Part shown: positions 34,185-41,387 of the stretch, piece after piece | Layout of the letters: each line of letters opens with the position of its first letter | Numbering within the stretch: position 1 is the first letter of the stretch | Origin: Opitutus sp. | GTDB taxonomy: Bacteria > Verrucomicrobiota > Verrucomicrobiia > Opitutales > Opitutaceae | Reading direction: 5' to 3' | Assembly: GCA_013821985.1 (NCBI GenBank) | Contig: PNJQ01000002.1 | Span: 48,085 to 112,084 of the forward strand | Length of the DNA: 64,000 nucleotides | Position numbers and translations under genes: made by a program | Notes under the pieces: generated by a model | The model's database searches: none | What the model saw: the letters and a program-made list of their open reading frames with translations, nothing else | What the model was told of the DNA's origin: nothing

Positions 34185-34511
34185 ATGATTTCCGGGTCTC
34201 AACCTTCCCTCTCCAGCCCAGTTCGCCGCGGTCGCGGCGAGAATGTCTGGACTGCGGTGCGGCGCGCGGCACGTGCGAGATCCGAGTTCATGCCCGAGAC
34301 AATTATCGCCGGTCCGCCGAAAAATGCAAGTTGCGGTCCGGTGCAGGTGCAAGACCTCGCTCGGCGCTGGGGCATGACGGAAGAGGAACTGCGGGCCCTC
34401 ATGGCGGCCTGCGCCCTCCGCGACGTCGCTGGTTTTATCCTGCCCGGCGCAGTCGAAGCCGCAATCGCGGCCAAAATGGGAATTCCAAATAATGAAAACA
34501 AGAACGGCTAG
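34185..34511 (+). CDS. Small hypothetical protein with helix-turn-helix-like segment
   Basis: 108 residues from the ATG at 34185; starts at 34068 (GTG) or 34290 (ATG) are also possible and none has a good ribosome-binding site. The C-terminal half, VQVQDLARRWGMTEEELRALMAACALRDVAGFILPGAVEAAIAAKMG, reads like a small DNA-binding helical domain. A TACAAT box at 34167-34172 could be a -10 element but no matching -35 is seen. It overlaps the next gene by 20 bases in another frame. Confidence 0.5.
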   Translation: MISGSQPSLSSPVRRGRGENVWTAVRRAARARSEFMPETIIAGPPKNASCGPVQVQDLARRWGMTEEELRALMAACALRDVAGFILPGAVEAAIAAKMGIPNNENKNG

Positions 34512-34875
34512 TTCGGAAAGCCAAGGCGAGCTCTTCGCCCAGTTGCCTGCACCTCAGGTCACGGCCGCTGCGTTGCATGCGACGCCGGCAGTATCGTCAC
34601 CGGCGCAGTCACAGGCAGCGGCTGCAGTCGGTCGTGCTGTGTTGCCTGCAACGGTTCAGATGCGGCCGAAAAAGTCCAAAAAATATGCTGCAGTCGTCGC
34701 GGCAACTTCGACGGAAAGGTCGCGAGAATTCAGGGCCCGCATGCGTGAGAAGGGGTACGAATTTGTGCAGGTTTTGGTGTCTCAAGAAATGAAAAATTCC
34801 CTCCACGCAAGATTTCCGGGGAGAAGCGTTCAGGGGGCGGTAAATGAGGTTTTGAAGGAGTGGAAGAGCAGATGA
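34492..34875 (+). CDS. Small protein with ribbon-helix-helix-like C-terminus
   Basis: 127 residues. The first ~65 residues are Ala/Pro/Gln-rich and probably disordered. The C-terminus (SREFRARMREKGYEFVQVLVSQEMKNSLHARFPGRSVQGAVNEVLKEW) has a strand-helix-helix pattern (EFVQVLVSQEMKNSL...SVQGAVNEVLKEW) like ribbon-helix-helix DNA-binding proteins. That is the type used as relaxosome accessory or partition repressor. ATGA overlap with the next gene at 34872. Contains one copy of the GTTGCCTGCAAC palindrome. Confidence 0.5.
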   Translation: MKTRTASSESQGELFAQLPAPQVTAAALHATPAVSSPAQSQAAAAVGRAVLPATVQMRPKKSKKYAAVVAATSTERSREFRARMREKGYEFVQVLVSQEMKNSLHARFPGRSVQGAVNEVLKEWKSR

Positions 34876-35429
34876 AAAAAAGAAACCTGCAAGAACCCAG
34901 CGGCCCCGGCCCCGCCGGGACCGTCCGCCTGAACCTCCGCCTGACAGTTGCTGGGGTCGAATGCCTGCGAGCGCGGGGTCCAACACTTGCCGAGGCCGCT
35001 CGCTCAGCGGTGGCAGCGGCAATGGAAGACAGCGGCACGCTCCGCTACAATCGTCCCCCGCAAGGTGCGCGCTCCAAACCGACGAAGGTGTTGTTTACCG
35101 TGGAAGCGGCCGAGTGGCTGCATGCTCGAGCCGAAGCGTTGCAGGCAACGCTGGGCGACGTGGTGGTGGCAGCAGCTGATCAGCTGTTGCCTGCAACGCC
35201 GGATGCGTCCCGTCGCCGCCGGCGCCATGGCCCGATTGTGCAGCCCGCTCAGGTCGGCGATCTGCAATTGCTCGCGTGCCGAAATCTTCTTCGGTCAATT
35301 CGCGATGGAATAGTCGCCAATTACCCACCGGTTGAAGCGTGCGAGCTCGTGGAGGCATTGGCGCGCGTTGAAGAGGCAGTCACTGCACTCCGCGAAACGA
35401 AAGGCGCCAGTGATCATCGTTCTTCTTAG
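34872..35429 (+). CDS. Hypothetical protein, possible DNA-binding relaxosome accessory
   Basis: 185 residues from the ATG at 34872. Two similar strand-helix-helix units are visible: VRLNLRLTVAGVECLRARGPTLAEAARSAVAAAM (about 20-55) and TKVLFTVEAAEWLHARAEALQATLGDVVVAAADQLL (about 72-108), suggesting tandem ribbon-helix-helix-like folds. A C-terminal helical part (LLACRNLLRSIRDGIVANYPPVEACELVEALARVEEAV) follows. It overlaps the relaxase-like ORF by 20 bases. MobC-like function would fit the position but is inference. Confidence 0.5.
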   Translation: MKKRNLQEPSGPGPAGTVRLNLRLTVAGVECLRARGPTLAEAARSAVAAAMEDSGTLRYNRPPQGARSKPTKVLFTVEAAEWLHARAEALQATLGDVVVAAADQLLPATPDASRRRRRHGPIVQPAQVGDLQLLACRNLLRSIRDGIVANYPPVEACELVEALARVEEAVTALRETKGASDHRSS

Positions 35430-36987
35430 AGAGAATCTGGCTTATTTGTTCGGCGCGAGCGCCGATGACCCGCGCGCGCCGGTGCTGCTGTATGGTAACC
35501 GCGCGCTCGTCGAAGCAGCCCTAGGCATCGTCGACTCCGCCGCGCCGTACACTCACATCGCGATGTCACATGACCTCGGCGATCGCCCCAGTCGCGCCCA
35601 GATCGTCGAGGATGCGCTGGTGTTGTTGGCCGCACTGTTGCCCGATGTAGACCTCGACGACCTTGCCGTAGTGGTGGTGCTCCACCAGGAGCGCGCAGGT
35701 GGAGACCCGGCGGTCGATCTCCGGCCCGTTCTCCATCGGCTTTGCGCTCATGTGCTGGTCGCCAACGTTGACCTTTCGAACGGCAAACGCGTGCAGCCGT
35801 ATTTTGACGGCGCGCACAACCAGCGTTTGTGGGCCATTCAGGAAGACATTAATCGCGCGCGCGGGTACGCATCCCCCGCCGAGCCCCAACGGCGTCGACG
35901 CTTGCCTGCCTTCACCGAGATGGAAGCCGAGGCGTTCGCCCAACAACTGGGTGCCGTCACCCTCCAAGTCGGAGACGAAGGCGGGATCGACCTCAGACGC
36001 TGGCGCGATGCCCTCGCCGGGGCGGTGCCCTCGAAAATCCTTCCGCGCGTCTTCGAGGCGGACGGGACGGGGACGCCATGCGCCAAGATCGTATTTCGCA
36101 ACTATGAATTCGAAATCGAATACAAAAACGGACAGCCCGAAATCCGCGTCGAGCCCCTCCCGCACCGTGGTCATACAGCGGGTCCCGCCCAGCCCCGCTC
36201 TCTCACAGATGTGGGACGACATGATCGCGCGAATGACGGAGCAGGAGCAGAAAATCATCTCATCCCAGGAGGAGGGGAACCGCTCGCTGTGCCTCCAATT
36301 CGAGGGTGCGCTGCGCACCTTGAGTCTTCCGACGACGCGCGATATCGAACTGGCCGTGCAGCGCGCGTTGGCGGACGAACAGCGTCACCGCGCGTCGTCG
36401 AAGGAGAAGCGACACCGCGCACAGGTTCGAACGCTGCTGGCGATGATGGTGTTCTTTATGCTGTTAGCCGCGGCAGCGGTCGCAGTGGCGAAACATCTGG
36501 AGGGGAATCTCAAGCACGAGATGGGGCGAGCTCAACGAGCGGAGAGACAACTGTCGGAGATGGACCGTCTCGCCCAGCAAACGACAGGAGTCTCCGCGAC
36601 CAAACTGCTTTCGACTCTGCAGCGCACGCGGGCGAGCCTGTCAGTGGAGGGGGAGGCAATATTCTTCAATTCGACCGACCAACAGCGTTACCGGGTCGCG
36701 CCGCGCCTCAAGTCTTCGCGCTAGAGGCCGTTTTGGAGAGAGCATTTCATGGATCAAAATCTCATGGCACTGGCCAAGAAACTCGCGATGCGCATCGAGC
36801 AGCTCGAGAAATCGCAGTCGCAGCTCGTAACGCGTGTCCAGAATCTGGAAGCGCGGAACTCCCCGGAGTTGGAGCAAGCCCTCCGGCAGCTGATTGCTCG
36901 CTTGGAATCCGACTCTTAGGTTTGGTCCGCGAGAGACTAACGCGCGTGACGCCTCCGGAACACGAGCCGGATTTCCCCAGTTTTTAA
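35410..36987 (+). CDS. Relaxase-like protein (divergent), frame probably switches after about residue 250
   Basis: 525 residues in the open frame from the GTG at 35410. Residues 40-160 follow the relaxase layout: YTHIAMSHDLGDRPSRAQIVEDALVLLAALLP, then VVVVLHQERAGGDP...LCAHVLVANVDLSNGKRVQPYFD and QRLWAIQEDINRARGY. This parallels the strand-helix-HxDx...H-h-H-h-h-x-N order of PF03432-type Mob proteins, but with only some of the histidines. From about 36170 on the frame looks non-coding (Gly/Ser/Arg-rich, no pattern) while the +1-shifted frame is clearly coding. The true product probably ends, or shifts, near there. Confidence 0.45.
   Translation: MIIVLLRENLAYLFGASADDPRAPVLLYGNRALVEAALGIVDSAAPYTHIAMSHDLGDRPSRAQIVEDALVLLAALLPDVDLDDLAVVVVLHQERAGGDPAVDLRPVLHRLCAHVLVANVDLSNGKRVQPYFDGAHNQRLWAIQEDINRARGYASPAEPQRRRRLPAFTEMEAEAFAQQLGAVTLQVGDEGGIDLRRWRDALAGAVPSKILPRVFEADGTGTPCAKIVFRNYEFEIEYKNGQPEIRVEPLPHRGHTAGPAQPRSLTDVGRHDRANDGAGAENHLIPGGGEPLAVPPIRGCAAHLESSDDARYRTGRAARVGGRTASPRVVEGEATPRTGSNAAGDDGVLYAVSRGSGRSGETSGGESQARDGASSTSGETTVGDGPSRPANDRSLRDQTAFDSAAHAGEPVSGGGGNILQFDRPTALPGRAAPQVFALEAVLERAFHGSKSHGTGQETRDAHRAAREIAVAARNACPESGSAELPGVGASPPAADCSLGIRLLGLVRERLTRVTPPEHEPDFPSF
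36104..36724 (+). CDS. Coiled-coil protein with one transmembrane helix, overlapping the relaxase-like ORF
   Basis: 206 residues from the ATG at 36104; neither this nor the ATG at 36212 has a ribosome-binding site. MWDDMIARMTEQEQKIISSQEEGNRSLCLQFEGALRTL is helical. TLLAMMVFFMLLAAAAVAVA is one membrane helix. HEMGRAQRAERQLSEMDRLAQQTTG is coiled coil. The sequence has strong coding character. It may be the C-terminal part of the relaxase-like protein after a +1 shift near 36110-36170, or a separate overlapping gene. Membrane-anchored Mob partners of this kind are known from mobilisable plasmids. Confidence 0.6.
   Translation: MNSKSNTKTDSPKSASSPSRTVVIQRVPPSPALSQMWDDMIARMTEQEQKIISSQEEGNRSLCLQFEGALRTLSLPTTRDIELAVQRALADEQRHRASSKEKRHRAQVRTLLAMMVFFMLLAAAAVAVAKHLEGNLKHEMGRAQRAERQLSEMDRLAQQTTGVSATKLLSTLQRTRASLSVEGEAIFFNSTDQQRYRVAPRLKSSR
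36749..36919 (+). CDS. 56-residue coiled-coil miniprotein
   Basis: Reads MDQNLMALAKKLAMRIEQLE and continues as a heptad-like coiled coil (KSQSQLVTRVQNLEARNSPELEQALRQLIARLESDS) to a TAG at 36917-36919. A GGAGAG ribosome-binding site lies at about 36735-36740. It is 24 bases after the previous stop. Nothing in the sequence fixes a function; it may be a small assembly or regulatory partner of the mobilisation genes. Confidence 0.6.
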   Translation: MDQNLMALAKKLAMRIEQLEKSQSQLVTRVQNLEARNSPELEQALRQLIARLESDS

Positions 36988-38073
36988 ATGGCGATATCCG
37001 GATCTAATTACTTGGACGCGGACGGGACGCACCATGAGTTCGACTCGCCGTTCGATCTTTGGCCGGAGCGGATCGCGTCGCTTCGGTCGGCCAAGCAGCG
37101 CCATTGCTGCTGCCGACCGGGAGAAAAACTTCGGTTGATCGTCGTCGCATCGGAGGGCGGGGAGGTGCGCCCCCATATTCGCTGTCAGGATGGAGCATCA
37201 GCCCACACGGTGGACTGCGTTTTTCGTCGCTGGGCACGGTTCGGCGATGGGCGGTTTCCGCATTCAATTTTTGCACGAGGAGACAATTCCATTGAGGCGG
37301 AGGAGGGATTTGCTTTGTGGGCGCGTGGGCGCATCGCTGAAAGCTACCACGCGTGTTTCGTCATGGATGGCATGTGTGACGTCCCGAGATTCCTGGCGCG
37401 ATTAGCCAGCCATCCGGCTCGCGACTTCAAACCCAGAATCGACCCGGAGAAGTTGGCAAAGGAACACGGGTTCAGATTGGTTTGCGGGTTCTGTAAGCCT
37501 TTCATCGCGCCGCTGCGAAACGTCGCGGCTCCCTCACCGTATTGGTATCTTGGAATTCAGGAGTTCAGGCACAATCGGCTGATGCCGGGTAAGCCGGTGC
37601 GAGTCCTCATCCCTACGCTGCTCCGTCGCGCCAGCGCCGTGTCCGTTCATGGGGCGTTAATCGAAGGCCCCTATGCCTTCATTGGTCTCTTGGACGAAGA
37701 CAGCGGTGCGGTATCGCGGTTTTTCATCCAGCCGATTGCCGTGCACAGCTCCGCCGTCTGCTCGGTCGACAGCGGAGCGGAGCGGTCGGCCATCGAAGAC
37801 GAGCTGGCCGCGGGCGTCTCCGTCTACAAGCCCCTGACGCTGGCGCACCTCAACGAACTTCCCTTTGAAAAGCGATCGATGAGGCATGAGGAGCTGCGCT
37901 TTAGGTATCGTCCAGACTGGCTCGCGTTCCGGGAAGAAATCGAGGTGTGGGAACTCTGCGGATTTCCCAATGACCGCGACTACATGCGCCTCTTTTCGAA
38001 GAAAGCAGAGTATTGGCGCGAACTACAGCGCCAGGGACACATCCGCTTCAAAACCGCTGTGCCTCGCCGGTAG
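36988..38073 (+). CDS. DUF1173-like plasmid-type protein
   Basis: 361 residues, soluble. The N-terminus has a Cys/His-rich block, RHCCCRPGEKLRLIVV...HIRCQDGASAHTVDCVFRRW, resembling the CxC...G..H...C pattern of DUF1173, a family typical of plasmids and integrative elements. A further CGFCKPF appears near residue 165. The C-terminal third (RYRPDWLAFREEIEVWELCGFPNDRDYMRLFSKKAEYWREL) resembles nuclease-like folds only in outline. It ends one base before the convergent integrase gene. Family assignment is from memory of the pattern and moderate at best. Confidence 0.45.
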   Translation: MAISGSNYLDADGTHHEFDSPFDLWPERIASLRSAKQRHCCCRPGEKLRLIVVASEGGEVRPHIRCQDGASAHTVDCVFRRWARFGDGRFPHSIFARGDNSIEAEEGFALWARGRIAESYHACFVMDGMCDVPRFLARLASHPARDFKPRIDPEKLAKEHGFRLVCGFCKPFIAPLRNVAAPSPYWYLGIQEFRHNRLMPGKPVRVLIPTLLRRASAVSVHGALIEGPYAFIGLLDEDSGAVSRFFIQPIAVHSSAVCSVDSGAERSAIEDELAAGVSVYKPLTLAHLNELPFEKRSMRHEELRFRYRPDWLAFREEIEVWELCGFPNDRDYMRLFSKKAEYWRELQRQGHIRFKTAVPRR

Positions 38074-38074
38074 T

Positions 38075-39382
38075 TCACGAGCGCGAAGGATAAATGTTCC
38101 AAAAATCGGCCGCGTCTTCGGGGCCGACCAAGTCCAGGTAGTGGCTCCACAGGATCGCTTCCGAGTTTCCCGCCTGCATCGCGGCGTCAGCAACGCTTTG
38201 AGTTTTCCCCACCAGCATCGTGCAAAACGTATGGCGCAACTCATCGTGTTGCAGCTGGAACTTCTCCCGGACGGCGAGGAGTAGATTGCGGAAATTGCGG
38301 CAGACGATGGGATGTTTTTCCAACGGGTAGGCTTCCAGCCAAGCGCGCAGGTTGGGGGCGAGTTTGATCTCCCGCTTCTTTTTCACCTTCGATTTTTCCT
38401 TAGGAACCTGAATCACATTTTTGACCAGATTGACCCAGCTGGGCTCAAAACGAGTGATCTCGGCGTCCGCGTAGGAGGGCCGAATGCCGGCAAAAAGCGT
38501 CAGGGCAAAGTAGGGCACCAGGCGACCTTCGTGGTTCTGCTCCACATACCGCAGGAGCTCGAGCGCGCGGGACGCAGAAAGGTAGTGAACCGGAGCCATC
38601 GCAAGTTCTGCCTTCCGCCACACCTTCAGATTGACTGCCGGGTTTCGGTCCAGCCACCCCTTCTGGCTGCAGTAGGAGAAGAACGTGCACAGGACACCTC
38701 GCCGGTTGTTCCACGTCTTGTTCTGATAGCCTTTCAGGCCTTCGCGGTTGCGCGATGTCCCGTCGAGATAGTTCTCCAGATCGAGCGTGCTGATGGTGCG
38801 GCAGTCCCTTTGCCCAAGGTGACGCAGGAGCTTTTGCGTTTCCTGGCCAATTCGGTCGAACTGCCATTTTCCCAGGGTTCCTCCGTTGCGCCGCCGCAAG
38901 ACGTCGGCGAGGTAATGTTCGGCCGCACTTTCGAGGGTCACCGAACTGACCTGGTTTCCACGATTGGACGAATAGAAGTGGCACACTTCGGCGAGCGACG
39001 TGCCGGGATGCAGGGCATTGAGTCGCTTCAGTGCGGGCGCGAAATCACCTAATTCGCCCGCGGGCAATACAGGCACGACGGTCGCGTAATAGCGCAGCAC
39101 ATCGGCGGCGGTCTGGTCGGGCCACTCGCGCCGGAGCTCCGCGAAGAATGCTTCTGCCTGTTCCAGCTCATCAGGTGAGAGCGAGGTCAGAACGCTGTGG
39201 TGACGGGCGGAGAACCCGCCGGCCTCGGCGTGGCGCTGTTCCTGAAACGCCTTGGCCGCACCGTAGTCACTAAACTCCTTACGGTGCTGCTTTCCATTGA
39301 GCGTCCCGCGAACGATCCAATACTCCGCGCCGCTTTCGCGACGCCCTTTGGTCATCGAAAACCCCTTCGCTTTGTTCGCCAT
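38075..39382 (-). CDS. Site-specific tyrosine integrase beside ssrA
   Basis: 435 residues. The N-terminal arm-binding-like part (YWIVRGTLNGKQHRKEFSDYGAAKAF) is followed by a SAM-like core-binding domain (SVTLESAAEHYLADV) and a catalytic domain: FAGIRPSYADAE (Arg301), a basic strand (KEKSKVKKKREIKL), QHDELRHTF (His379, Arg383) and WSHYLD (nucleophile Tyr415). The histidine of the usual GHS/GHT box is Asn406 (AGNSEA). Its 5' end faces the 3' end of the tmRNA gene 79 bases away, the classic arrangement of an element integrated at ssrA. Confidence 0.85.
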   Translation of the reverse strand: MANKAKGFSMTKGRRESGAEYWIVRGTLNGKQHRKEFSDYGAAKAFQEQRHAEAGGFSARHHSVLTSLSPDELEQAEAFFAELRREWPDQTAADVLRYYATVVPVLPAGELGDFAPALKRLNALHPGTSLAEVCHFYSSNRGNQVSSVTLESAAEHYLADVLRRRNGGTLGKWQFDRIGQETQKLLRHLGQRDCRTISTLDLENYLDGTSRNREGLKGYQNKTWNNRRGVLCTFFSYCSQKGWLDRNPAVNLKVWRKAELAMAPVHYLSASRALELLRYVEQNHEGRLVPYFALTLFAGIRPSYADAEITRFEPSWVNLVKNVIQVPKEKSKVKKKREIKLAPNLRAWLEAYPLEKHPIVCRNFRNLLLAVREKFQLQHDELRHTFCTMLVGKTQSVADAAMQAGNSEAILWSHYLDLVGPEDAADFWNIYPSRS

Positions 39383-39461
39383 TCTAGCGGCAATTTAGCG
39401 GGTGGAGTGGAATCGGCAACCCAAATTTCTCGCAAGACACTCTAAATACGAAGCTTAAAAA

Positions 39462-39490
39462 TGGTGGACGTGAGGGGAGTTGAACCCCTG
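39462..39490 (-). other. Probable integration site at the 3' end of ssrA
   Basis: The tmRNA acceptor end and T-arm lie at the border of the integrase-bearing region. Integrases of this kind commonly use this sequence as the bacterial attachment site and restore it on insertion. I could not find a second copy of this sequence in the window, so the far end of the element is undefined. Confidence 0.4.
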
Positions 39491-39820
39491 TGCCCCGGGT
39501 CTTTCGCGCGCCGCATCTACCGGTGTAGTGTCCTCTTAAATCTCACCTCAGGAGCGCCAGAACACGCGCACTTCCCTCGGCCAGCCGTGGTTTCGAAGAT
39601 ACGGCGGCAACGTCACGACGGCCGTCACCGCTATTCCTGCTGTCGACGTTCTCAGCCCTTAGCAGGAGTCAGAGTGAGAACGAGGTGGCCTTAGTTAGGC
39701 CGCCAGAGGCATTTCTTCGTAGGTGCCGTTTGTTTTTTTCGAAGGGAGATTTGCGAGAGACCTTCGGCTCTCGACCGGCAGCTGCGCACTCTAACCTAGG
39801 GTCGAATCCGGAACACGCCC
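39462..39820 (-). ncRNA. ssrA: Transfer-messenger RNA
   Basis: One-piece tmRNA of 359 nt read on the minus strand. The 5' GGGCGUG (39820 downward) pairs with 3' CACGUCC before CCA (39464-39462). GGGG-UUCAACU-CCCC forms the T-arm, and UUCCGGAUUCGACCCUAGG follows the 5' end as in other tmRNAs. The tag reading frame starts at GCA (39754) and encodes ANLPSKKTNGTYEEMPLAA, stopping at UAA (39697-39695) followed by a second in-line UAA. The LAA ending is the usual protease signal. It rescues stalled ribosomes with SmpB. Confidence 0.95.
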
Positions 39821-39917
39821 AGAAATTGGGGGTGACGGGCGACCAGTCGTTGCGCCGACAAAGAACAGGACGGTCAACCAATCACACCCGCGCCCAAACG
39901 CAAGCGGCGCGTCGGGC

Positions 39918-40097
39918 TCACTCTTCGCTGACCTGCACGTCAACGAGTTCGCCGTCCTCGATCGTTACGGCGACGGTCATCGGCCGGCAGCAAACCTCGC
40001 AATCGACCACGAATTCCGCGCTGCCTTCGCTCACGTCCAGCGCGAGGGAAAACGTCTCCCCGCAATGCGGACATTCGAGCGTGAGCGCGTCGCGCAT
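39918..40097 (-). CDS. CPXCG motif-containing cysteine-rich small protein
   Basis: 59 residues: MRDALTLECPHCGETFSLAL followed by an acidic stretch with VDCEVCCRPM. The Cys-Pro-x-Cys-Gly pair and the later Cys-x-x-Cys-Cys form a probable zinc-binding site, as in the CPXCG/PF14255 family of small bacterial proteins of unknown function. It lies 20 bases after bshA on the same strand and may be the last gene of that operon. Confidence 0.85.
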   Translation of the reverse strand: MRDALTLECPHCGETFSLALDVSEGSAEFVVDCEVCCRPMTVAVTIEDGELVDVQVSEE

Positions 40098-40117
40098 CGG
40101 GATGGGCCGCGGCGCAC

Positions 40118-41257
40118 TCAGTGCGACTCTGCCACGACGCGACGGTAGAGCGCTTCGTAACGCGGCACGATCGTGGCAGCCGAAAATTTTTCGCGGGCGC
40201 GGCGGCGGCCGGCTGCGCCCATCGCGGACCGGCGCGCCGGATCGCGGAGCAACGCTTCCATTTTCGCGGCGAGGCCGACGGTGTCGCCGAAGGGTGCGAG
40301 CACGCCGGTCTCGCCGTCGAGCGTCACTTCCGGAATGCCACCGGTCGCGAACGCCGCACTCGGCACGCCGACGCTCATCAATTCGAGAATACTGAGACAG
40401 AAGCTCTCCACTTCGGACGTGAAGATGCCGAGATCCGCGGCTTGGAGATAGTCTTCGATCTGAGTGACGCGTTCGCGGATGATGACATGGTCACGCAAGC
40501 CGTGACGGCGCACATCATCGGCCAGCCGCGTGCTGTCGGCGCCGGCCAGAAACACGAGTTTGAACGGCAGGCGCGGCTTAAGCAGCGCGACGGTGTCGAG
40601 GAGGAGGTCGATGCGCTTGAGCGGACGGAGATTCGACAGGTGCAGCAGCATCGCGTCGCCGTCGTGCAGGCCGAGCTCGCGGCGCGTTTCCTCACGGCGG
40701 TGCGAGCAGGCGTGGGGCTCGAAGAAATTATGGATGACCTCGATCGGACGTTGCACGCCGAGCAGGCGCACGGTTTCACGCTGCATGAATTCGGAGACGG
40801 TCGTGATGGCGTCGGAGTTTTCCAACGCGTGCCGGATCGCCGGCCCGTAGCCGGGGTCGCGGCCGAGGAGCGTCGTGTCGGTGCCGTGCAGTGTCGTGAT
40901 GATGCGCAAGCGGTGTTCTTCGTGCAGCATCGCGCGCGCGAGCACGGCGGCGGTGGCGTGCGGGACGGCGTAGTGAACATGCAGCAGATCGAGCGCGTGG
41001 TCGCGCGCGACTTCGGCCATCTTCACGGAGAGCGGCAGCGTGTAGTCGGGGTATTTGAACAGGTCGTAGCTGTTTACCACCACCGGGTGGAAATACACAC
41101 GCGGGCCGTCCGGCATGCGGAACGGCTGCTCGTAACTGATGAAATGGATCTCGTGGTCTCGCGCCGCCAGTTCCTCGCCGAGTTCGGACGCAAGAATGCC
41201 GCTGCCGCCGACGGACGGGTAGCAGGTGATGGCGAGTTTCAACGGGCGATCAGGCAT
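40118..41257 (-). CDS. bshA: N-acetyl-alpha-D-glucosaminyl L-malate synthase
   Basis: 379 residues from the ATG at 41257 (MPDRPLKLAITCYPSVGGSGILASELG); an upstream ATG at 41308 would add 17 residues from repeat DNA. CYPSVGGSGILASELGEELAARDHEIHFISYEQPFR, HVHYAVPHATAA, TTLHGTDTTLLG, HNFFEP, LLHLSNLRPLKRID and SEVESFCLSILELMSVGVPSAAFATGGIPEV are BshA signatures in a GT4 fold. Reaction: UDP-GlcNAc plus L-malate to GlcNAc-malate, first step of bacillithiol synthesis. Confidence 0.94.
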   Translation of the reverse strand: MPDRPLKLAITCYPSVGGSGILASELGEELAARDHEIHFISYEQPFRMPDGPRVYFHPVVVNSYDLFKYPDYTLPLSVKMAEVARDHALDLLHVHYAVPHATAAVLARAMLHEEHRLRIITTLHGTDTTLLGRDPGYGPAIRHALENSDAITTVSEFMQRETVRLLGVQRPIEVIHNFFEPHACSHRREETRRELGLHDGDAMLLHLSNLRPLKRIDLLLDTVALLKPRLPFKLVFLAGADSTRLADDVRRHGLRDHVIIRERVTQIEDYLQAADLGIFTSEVESFCLSILELMSVGVPSAAFATGGIPEVTLDGETGVLAPFGDTVGLAAKMEALLRDPARRSAMGAAGRRRAREKFSAATIVPRYEALYRRVVAESH

Positions 41258-41263
41258 GGTCAA

Positions 41264-41379
41264 AATGGCCGCAAAGAGGCGCAAAGGAGCGATGTGCGCG
41301 GCCCGCAATTTTCCGCGCGCCTATAGGCGCCGTGCAAGTCCTGCTCGCTCCCGGTTTCTGGTGCCTTTTCGTGGCCATG
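41264..41379 (+). repeat. Dispersed imperfect palindromic element between bshB and bshA
   Basis: The left arm AATGGCCGCAAAGAGGCGCA (from 41264) is an imperfect inverted match to GGTGCCTTTTCGTGGCCATGA near 41360-41379. A similar left arm (TTGGCCGCGAAGAGGCGCAA) occurs inside the aminotransferase gene at about 27748-27767. It separates bshB and bshA by 130 bases within an otherwise tight operon. Confidence 0.5.
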
Positions 41380-41387
41380 AGATGGGT

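Noticed and set aside
36725..36987. C-terminal part of the long frame-1 ORF (from 35410)
   Set aside because: It overlaps the 56-residue coiled-coil gene with its own ribosome-binding site, and the composition has no protein pattern. I regard it as a chance open frame in GC-rich DNA.
39462..39500. tRNA gene suggested by the CCA end and T-arm
   Set aside because: There is no anticodon arm nearby; the matching 5' acceptor strand is 359 nt away with a tag reading frame between, so it is tmRNA.
40121..41326. 401-codon plus-strand ORF opposite bshA
   Set aside because: It mirrors bshA, whose motifs are unmistakable; the plus-strand translation is Arg/Gly/Glu/Asp-rich without any domain.
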